Of a stretch of 5,403 bases of DNA, positions 1-3,956 are shown piece after piece; position 1 is the first letter of the stretch; each line of letters starts with the position of its first letter. A program made the translations under genes and the position numbers. A model generated the notes under the pieces. The model did not search any database, was not told the origin of the DNA, and saw nothing but the letters and a program-made list of their open reading frames with translations. Origin of the DNA: Clostridia bacterium (GTDB taxonomy: Bacteria > Bacillota > Clostridia > Christensenellales > Borkfalkiaceae); contig CAAGDF010000078.1 of assembly GCA_900768525.1 (NCBI GenBank), forward strand, positions 1 to 5,403, given 5' to 3'.

Positions 1-2
1 AA

Positions 3-755
3 GTCGTGGTAAAAGATCCCGACGGATACAGAGAAGAAGTCGACCTCGGCGGAACGCTCACACTGACGGCTGTACCCAACGAAGGATACAAATTTGCCGG
101 TTGGTATATAACGACCCCCGGCTCCGAAGAAGAACGCTTCTATTCGTCGAATGCGACCGAAACCTTTACGATAACCGACAATACCTATATTTTCGCGCAG
201 TTTGCCGAAATGGAAAGGGTTACCTTCACTGTTATCGCGGGCGAACACGGAAACATTTACAACAATAATATCGAAGGATATTCTCCCGCCGAAAAACAAC
301 TGCAATTTGTGGTTACCAAGGATTCCAAGGTTAAAGTTTCTGCAAGCGGAGAAACCGTTTACTTTAAATTCCTCGGCTGGTACGACGGCGAAGGCGAAAC
401 CGCCGCGCTTATTTCCGACAAAGACGTCATCGAGTTCACCGTAACCGAAGACGCTACCGTTTATGCAAGATTCGACTATGCGTTCTTCGTCTATGCGAGA
501 ATAGAAAGCGAAGGCGCGGGCAAGTTTGTAGGCGAAGGCGTTACCGAAGACGGCTTTTATGTCGGCGATCTGCCGAATAACGCAAGCGTTACCGTAGAAG
601 TTAAACCCAACGCGGGCTATAAATTTATAGGCTGGTTCCCCGCCTCCGACAGCGCGGGTTACAATGCGGACGAGTTGCTTTCGACCGACCTTAAATATAC
701 CTTTACCGTAAGCGAAGAAACAGGCAACGTTAATCTGACCGCTATGTTCAGAGGC
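3..755 (+). repeat. First three InlB B-like protein repeats
   Basis: This stretch encodes three degenerate repeats of about 70-90 residues. The conserved core is aromatic-x-F-x-G-W (A-G-W-Y, L-G-W-Y and I-G-W-F). The copies are diverged at DNA level, which suggests an older expansion than the downstream pair. Confidence 0.8.
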
Positions 756-1607
756 GCCGTTACCGAAATTAAGCTCGATGACCTTAACGATTTCGGCTTC
801 GATACCGACGAAAACGGCAATCCGAAAGAAGAATACGTGTTTAATCTTAACAGTGAACCTTGGGTTGATTTCGAACACATTCCCGTACTCGGAAAAGTCG
901 GCGACAAATACGAGAGACTTTGCCACGGCTTGGAATACAGCGTTGAAAGCACGATCGGCGTCAGCGAAAACAACATGCTCGATACGAGTAAAGCCGGCAC
1001 TTACACCGTTACTTACACCTATCTTGCCAACCCCGAGTTAAAAGCGGTAATCACTATCAGAATAGCGGAGCAATTCAGATTCCTTGCACAGTGTCACGAG
1101 TATGATTACGGTTATATCACCGAAAACGGTCAGAAGGTCGATTTCGGCAACGGCAGACCGGTTGAAAAAGGAACGAAAATAACTCTTACCGCCGTCGAAT
1201 ACTATGGATATAAATTCCTCGGCTGGTATTTCTATAACGACGAGCAAGCCGAAACGTTTATATCCAAGGACGCGACTTATACCTTTACGGTAAACCGCGA
1301 GCTGTACGTTTTCGCCAAATTTGCCCAAAAAGAAATGTATAACTTTATCGCTTATTCAGCTCCTTATAACGGAGGGAATGTTACCGAAAACGGTAAGAAA
1401 GTCGAATTCGGCAACGGCAGAATGGTTGAAAAGGGAACGAAAATAACTCTTACCGCCGAGGCAAACGAAGGATTTACTTTCGTCGGCTGGTATAAATCGG
1501 ATAACGATCAGACCGAAGAACTTATATCTGCGGACGCAACTTACACGTTCACCGTTAACGAAAGAACGTACGTGTACGCAAAGTTTGTCGAAAACTCGGG
1601 CAACTGA
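3..1607 (+). CDS. Surface protein with InlB B-type repeats (5' partial)
   Basis: The frame is open from the first complete codon at position 3 and ends at TGA (1605-1607). The GTG at position 6 has no ribosome site in view, so I treat the gene as running in from upstream. Numbering from that GTG, residues 1-67, 71-158, 160-250, 356-440 and 443-529 are five divergent InlB B-type (Flg_new_2-like) repeats. Each has the signature G-Y/F-x-F-x-G-W-Y/F, followed by an 'x-F-T-V/I' strand and ending 'Y-x-x-A-x-F'; the second repeat has V-Y-F-K-F-L-G-W-Y. Residues 251-355 form a different, Ig-like module with the strand pattern G-T-Y-T-V-T-Y. Such repeats are known as beta-rich stalk or binding modules of extracellular proteins. 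The protein ends in S-G-N, with no LPXTG motif or C-terminal membrane helix, so any anchor must be N-terminal or non-covalent. Its specific ligand is unknown. Confidence 0.88.
   Translation, partial: VVVKDPDGYREEVDLGGTLTLTAVPNEGYKFAGWYITTPGSEEERFYSSNATETFTITDNTYIFAQFAEMERVTFTVIAGEHGNIYNNNIEGYSPAEKQLQFVVTKDSKVKVSASGETVYFKFLGWYDGEGETAALISDKDVIEFTVTEDATVYARFDYAFFVYARIESEGAGKFVGEGVTEDGFYVGDLPNNASVTVEVKPNAGYKFIGWFPASDSAGYNADELLSTDLKYTFTVSEETGNVNLTAMFRGAVTEIKLDDLNDFGFDTDENGNPKEEYVFNLNSEPWVDFEHIPVLGKVGDKYERLCHGLEYSVESTIGVSENNMLDTSKAGTYTVTYTYLANPELKAVITIRIAEQFRFLAQCHEYDYGYITENGQKVDFGNGRPVEKGTKITLTAVEYYGYKFLGWYFYNDEQAETFISKDATYTFTVNRELYVFAKFAQKEMYNFIAYSAPYNGGNVTENGKKVEFGNGRMVEKGTKITLTAEANEGFTFVGWYKSDNDQTEELISADATYTFTVNERTYVYAKFVENSGN
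756..1070 (+). other. Ig-like module inside the repeat protein
   Basis: The roughly 105 residues from V-T-E-I-K-L to I-T-I-R-I break the repeat pattern. The tail, G-T-Y-T-V-T-Y-T-Y followed by K-A-V-I-T-I-R-I, is the closing strand pair typical of bacterial Ig-like domains in surface proteins. The module contains the first of the protein's only two cysteines in view (residue 306), so no internal disulfide is expected. Confidence 0.55.
1119..1457 (+). repeat. 264-bp-period tandem duplication (last two InlB B-like repeats)
   Basis: Positions 1119-1193 and 1383-1457 match at 69 of 75 bases with an exact spacing of 264 bases (88 codons). The duplicated segment encodes T-E-N-G-x-K-V-x-F-G-N-G-R-x-V-E-K-G-T-K and continues to I-T-L-T-A. 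Identity falls off outside this core. The high DNA identity marks these two repeats as the most recently duplicated or homogenised in the gene. Confidence 0.9.
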
Positions 1608-1659
1608 GCGCGGCAAAGCGGCAAAATAACAATCCGCAAACGGCATAACTCAATAAGAA

Positions 1660-1687
1660 TTGAAGCGGGTAAAACAACCCGCTTCAA
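1660..1687 (+). terminator. Hairpin upstream of second gene, possible terminator or leader structure
   Basis: The arms TTGAAGCGGGT and ACCCGCTTCAA form a perfect 11-bp stem around the A-rich loop AAAACA. The following bases (GACTTAAACAAAA) have no T-run, so a classical intrinsic terminator is only partly supported. The 36 bases left before the ATG at 1724 are too few for a separate promoter. If the second gene is expressed from upstream, the hairpin lies inside the mRNA and may limit read-through, protect an mRNA end or mark a processing site. Confidence 0.6.
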
Positions 1688-1711
1688 GACTTAAACAAAA
1701 ACAATAATACG

Positions 1712-1717
1712 AAGGTG
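1712..1717 (+). promoter_or_regulatory. Ribosome binding site of second gene
   Basis: AAGGTG lies 6 bases before the ATG at 1724. This supports that start, which is followed by a basic stretch and a hydrophobic segment as expected for an exported protein. Confidence 0.75.
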
Positions 1718-1723
1718 TAATTT

Positions 1724-3757
1724 ATGAAAAAATGGATTCTTTCACATAAAATATTGTCAATCGTCATTGCGTGCGTAATAGGCGCAGGCGCGGTGTGCGC
1801 CGTCGTTTTGCCGATTGCGCTCAGACAAAAACATAAATTTTCCGCCGAATGGACGGCGGACGAAAGCTATCACTGGCACGAGTGTACCACGAAAAACCAC
1901 ACCGACGCAACGGAGAAACTTCCGCACGAGTTCAACGACGGAGTGGTCACAACCGAACCTTCCGCCGAAAAGGAAGGCGTTAAAACCTTTACTTGCAAAA
2001 CTTGCGGATACAGCTATACACAAAAGATCGAAGCGCTTCCGCACACTCATGAATATGATGCGAACGCGTGGGTGAACACCGACGAAAGCGGACACTATCG
2101 CCCGACGACCTGCGGACACGCGGACAAAACCAAGGACTTCGCAGAGCATACCTTTGACGAAGGCGTAGTTACCAAAGAGGCGGGCTATGGAGTAGTCGGC
2201 GAAAAGAAATTCACTTGTACGGTTTGCGGATATAGCAAAACCGAAGAAATTCCCGCTCTCGAAGCAAAGAACAACGTTATCTCGTTTGCCGACGATTTAG
2301 TCGTCGAAAAAACTTATGACGGTTTGGCGTTTATCGTCGATCCCGCGAAAGTCAGCCGTAAAGGCGACGGCGAAATTTCCGTTACTTACCAAGGCGAAGA
2401 CGACGATGCGTTTTCCGCAACCGCCCCGACTAATGCCGGCGAATATACCGTGAAAGCAACCGTAAAAGGCACTGCGGAATGGAAAGGCGGCGAAATCACC
2501 GCAACTATCACGATCAACAAATGCGAGGTAACTTTGCCCGCAGGCGTTTTTGAAGGAAAACTCGGAGAAAACCTTGAAAGCGGAAAGTTCGGTCTGACGT
2601 GCATAGACGTCAAGGAAGTTACGAACAACGTCGTTGAATGGGTGACGATCGGCGCTCCCGAAACATACTATACGATCGGCATACATACAATCGGCGCCGC
2701 CGCCCTGACCGTTGATAACGACAATTTCGAGCTTAACAAAGGTGTATACAACACGGTAAAATTTACCGTCTGGAACGCTCCCGATTGCTTCTATGCGGGG
2801 ATTCAGGATGTGTTTTCCTTTTCCGGAAGAACCGAACTTGCAATCACAACAAAAATCGCTAACGGAACGGTGAAAAAAGGCGACCAACTTTTAGTCAACG
2901 AAATCGGCAAGATAATCACCGTGAAGAAAATCGAAAAAGGCAAAGGTACGTCGGCGACAGAGGTTGAAACGGCAACCGCGGGTGAAGATGTAGGTTTGCT
3001 TATCGAAGGCGCAACAAAAGCCGAACTTAAACGCGGATATATGCTGTCCGAGCCGGATAAGATTATCGGTTATAGCAATGTCACGGTAACGATAAGAGCG
3101 TTTACAAAAGACGAGGGCGGTCAGCACACCCCGATTGCTACGGGAATTAAACCGTATGTTGTTTTTGCCGACACGTTCGGCGACGCGGTAATCGGTGAAG
3201 TTGCCTTTCCGGAAGGCACCGAGATGCTCATGCCCGGTGAAGCGCTCGAAGGCGTTACAATCAACTTCCAAGGCAAAAAAGTCCCCGCGTTTGTCGGGCG
3301 CAGGTTCAGGCTCAGGACAGGTGGCGGAACAACCGTTGCCGAGTGTATAGTAACCGCAGTTCCTCATGCGACAAGAGTCAGGAGCGGTTTTATGTTAAAC
3401 GTCCCCGGCACCAACGTCATCGAGCCTATCGAACTTGGCGAAAAAACGTTTGCGGTCAACCTGAGCAGAAGCGATCTCGGCGAAATCCTTAAAAACGCCA
3501 AAGCCACCGATGAAATCGAATTAAAATTTATAAATAGCGGAAAGGACATCGCAAAATACACTCGCACTCCCGGCGCAGGCGAGGGGGTATACAATGAAGT
3601 CGGCGGTAAAATAGTCGGTTCATATCTCATTGTCGATTTTTATGGAAGTGCCGGATATAATCTGACCGATCATGAACGCCAATGGATTTTCACGGGCGAG
3701 GATATATACATCGGAATCGGTGCTTATACTAAGCCCGCTTCCGGTTCGGGAATCTAA
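1724..3757 (+). CDS. Exported modular protein with EF-Tu domain 2-3-like block
   Basis: A complete 677-residue protein. Residues 10-33 are a hydrophobic signal or anchor segment after M-K-K-W; no clean signal peptidase site is evident. Residues 35-105 and 107-180 are two ribbon-like units, each ending in C-x-x-C-G-Y (C91/C94 and C165/C168) with other Cys and His upstream. Residues 186-266 form an MBG-like domain (Y-D-G, then N-A-G-E-Y-T-V-K-A-T-V); 267-351 look like a diverged second copy. Residues 355-446 resemble EF-Tu domain 2 (I-Q-D-V-F-S-F-S-G-R; G-x-V-K-K-G-D; A-G-E-D-V-G-L-L). Residues 451-547 resemble domain 3 (T-K-D-E-G-G-Q-H-T-P; P-E-G-T-E-M-L-M-P-G-E). Residues 550-677 are unrecognised. 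There is no GTPase domain: P-loop, DxxG and NKxD are all absent. That and the exported architecture argue against a role in translation. An extracellular binding or structural role is inferred; the ligand is unknown. Confidence 0.9.
   Translation: MKKWILSHKILSIVIACVIGAGAVCAVVLPIALRQKHKFSAEWTADESYHWHECTTKNHTDATEKLPHEFNDGVVTTEPSAEKEGVKTFTCKTCGYSYTQKIEALPHTHEYDANAWVNTDESGHYRPTTCGHADKTKDFAEHTFDEGVVTKEAGYGVVGEKKFTCTVCGYSKTEEIPALEAKNNVISFADDLVVEKTYDGLAFIVDPAKVSRKGDGEISVTYQGEDDDAFSATAPTNAGEYTVKATVKGTAEWKGGEITATITINKCEVTLPAGVFEGKLGENLESGKFGLTCIDVKEVTNNVVEWVTIGAPETYYTIGIHTIGAAALTVDNDNFELNKGVYNTVKFTVWNAPDCFYAGIQDVFSFSGRTELAITTKIANGTVKKGDQLLVNEIGKIITVKKIEKGKGTSATEVETATAGEDVGLLIEGATKAELKRGYMLSEPDKIIGYSNVTVTIRAFTKDEGGQHTPIATGIKPYVVFADTFGDAVIGEVAFPEGTEMLMPGEALEGVTINFQGKKVPAFVGRRFRLRTGGGTTVAECIVTAVPHATRVRSGFMLNVPGTNVIEPIELGEKTFAVNLSRSDLGEILKNAKATDEIELKFINSGKDIAKYTRTPGAGEGVYNEVGGKIVGSYLIVDFYGSAGYNLTDHERQWIFTGEDIYIGIGAYTKPASGSGI
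1826..2263 (+). repeat. Two Cys/His ribbon-like units in second protein
   Basis: Residues 35-105 and 107-180 share a plan: an initial H-x-F/Y, a W about six residues on, D-E-S with nearby H and C, then H-x-F-x-x-G-V-V-T, F-T-C-x-x-C-G-Y-S and a closing I-x-A-L. The paired C-x-x-C plus upstream Cys and His could bind zinc or form disulfides; the sequence does not decide. Similar units recur in the third gene. Confidence 0.65.
2279..2776 (+). other. MBG-like domain and a diverged second copy
   Basis: Residues 186-266 follow the MBG/YDG pattern of bacterial surface proteins: V-E-K-T-Y-D-G, a long strand region, then A-P-T-N-A-G-E-Y-T-V-K-A-T-V and closing A-T-I-T-I-N-K. Residues 267-351 follow directly and have a comparable length and a similar closing strand (N-D-N-F-E-L-N-K-G then V-K-F-T-V), but lack the Y-D-G motif. 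The second assignment is tentative. Confidence 0.6.
2786..3061 (+). other. EF-Tu domain 2-like beta barrel
   Basis: Residues 355-446 align without large gaps to domain 2 of bacterial EF-Tu as I recall it. I-Q-D-V-F-S-F-S-G-R matches I-E-D-V-F-S-I-S-G-R, G-T-V-K-K-G-D matches G-I-I-K-V-G-E, A-G-E-D-V-G-L-L-I-E-G matches A-G-E-N-V-G-V-L-L-R-G, and E-L-K-R-G-Y-M-L matches E-I-E-R-G-Q-V-L. It is clearly diverged from a housekeeping copy: for example, the E of I-E-D-V-F is Q361 and the V-V-T-G strand is A-I-T-T. Confidence 0.88.
3074..3364 (+). other. EF-Tu domain 3-like (C-terminal) beta barrel
   Basis: Residues 451-547 match EF-Tu domain 3 in order. T-K-D-E-G-G-Q-H-T-P corresponds to S-K-D-E-G-G-R-H-T-P, F-P-E-G-T-E-M-L-M-P-G-E to L-P-E-G-V-E-M-V-M-P-G-D, and R-F-R-L-R-T-G-G-G-T-T-V to R-F-A-I-R-E-G-G-R-T-V with one extra residue. 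Domains 2 and 3 keep the native order and the short linker, so they appear to have been inherited as a unit. Confidence 0.88.
3371..3754 (+). other. Unrecognised C-terminal domain of second protein
   Basis: Residues 550-677 follow the EF-Tu-like block where a true EF-Tu would end. They look like a mixed alpha/beta fold: strands near M-L-N-V and T-F-A-V-N-L, a short helix L-G-E-I-L-K-N-A, then strands I-E-L-K-F-I and S-Y-L-I-V-D-F-Y, ending near I-Y-I-G-I-G-A-Y. There are no cysteines and no anchor motif. I do not recognise a family. Confidence 0.5.
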
Positions 3758-3779
3758 GCGTTGGCGTACCGCAACGGAT

Positions 3780-3806
3780 ATGACAAAATAACATAAAAGT
3801 TATTAT
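3780..3806 (+). promoter_or_regulatory. Weak candidate promoter for third gene
   Basis: ATGACA (3780-3785) resembles a -35 box and TATTAT (3801-3806) resembles a -10 box, with a 15-base spacer that is shorter than ideal. A transcript from here would start just before the 3821-3850 hairpin. The stretch also contains the small inverted repeat AATAAC/GTTATT, and AT-rich gaps yield such matches easily. Confidence 0.25.
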
Positions 3807-3820
3807 CTGATCAAAATAAC

Positions 3821-3850
3821 GGATAAGCGGGCGGAAAAACCCGCTTGTCC
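3821..3850 (+). terminator. Hairpin upstream of third gene, possible terminator or leader structure
   Basis: GGATAAGCGGG pairs with CCCGCTTGTCC (11 bp with one G-U) around the loop CGGAAAAA. The next bases (GTGTCGTGTTC) are not a T-tract. The core AAGCGGG/CCCGCTT, the A-rich loop and the roughly 35-base distance to the next start match the hairpin before the second gene. Confidence 0.6.
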
Positions 3851-3871
3851 GTGTCGTGTTCTATAAATATA

Positions 3872-3877
3872 AAGGAG
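3872..3877 (+). promoter_or_regulatory. Ribosome binding site that fixes a TTG start
   Basis: AAGGAG lies 7 bases before TTG (3885-3887). The first in-frame ATG is at 3927, inside the signal peptide hydrophobic core, so the TTG is the credible start. Confidence 0.85.
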
Positions 3878-3884
3878 AAATCAA

Positions 3885-3956
3885 TTGAAGAAGAAAACAT
3901 TTACTATTTTTGTTCTTGCGCTCGTTATGTCGCTTTTCTTTGCTGCGGCGGGCTGC
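3885..3956 (+). other. Lipoprotein signal peptide
   Basis: Residues 1-24: three lysines, then a core of about 15 hydrophobic residues, then A-A-G-C. The lipobox -3 residue is Ala rather than the commoner Leu, and C24 would be the lipidated residue. Acidic D26-D27 follow soon after. Confidence 0.75.

Larger units (their letters stand above)
1608..1723 (+). other. Intergenic region 1
   Basis: This 116-base gap holds one CAAAATAAC (1622-1630), a perfect 11-bp hairpin (1660-1687) and the ribosome binding site for the next gene. I see no convincing -35/-10 promoter pair, so the downstream gene is probably read from upstream. Confidence 0.6.
3758..3884 (+). other. Intergenic region 2
   Basis: This 127-base gap has the same layout as the first: CAAAATAAC twice (3784-3792 and 3812-3820), a GC-rich hairpin (3821-3850) and a strong ribosome binding site. 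It also holds a weak promoter-like pair. Confidence 0.6.

Noticed and set aside
2297..2887. A 196-residue open frame on the - strand
   Set aside because: It lies opposite the second gene, has no ribosome site I can see and no recognisable domain. Antisense frames of this length arise from the codon bias of the + strand gene.
2786..3364. A broken or degraded tuf gene
   Set aside because: The frame is continuous with flanking surface domains, has no stop or shift, and is evenly diverged while keeping fold motifs, unlike a decaying housekeeping gene.
2700..3400. An assembly chimera joining a surface gene to a tuf gene
   Set aside because: The block is too divergent from canonical EF-Tu, codon use looks like its surroundings, and the frame holds across both edges into an additional C-terminal domain.
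3759..3776. Small inverted repeat CGTTG/CAACG right after the second gene
   Set aside because: A 5-bp stem with an 8-base loop is too weak to call; the stronger hairpin lies downstream at 3821-3850.
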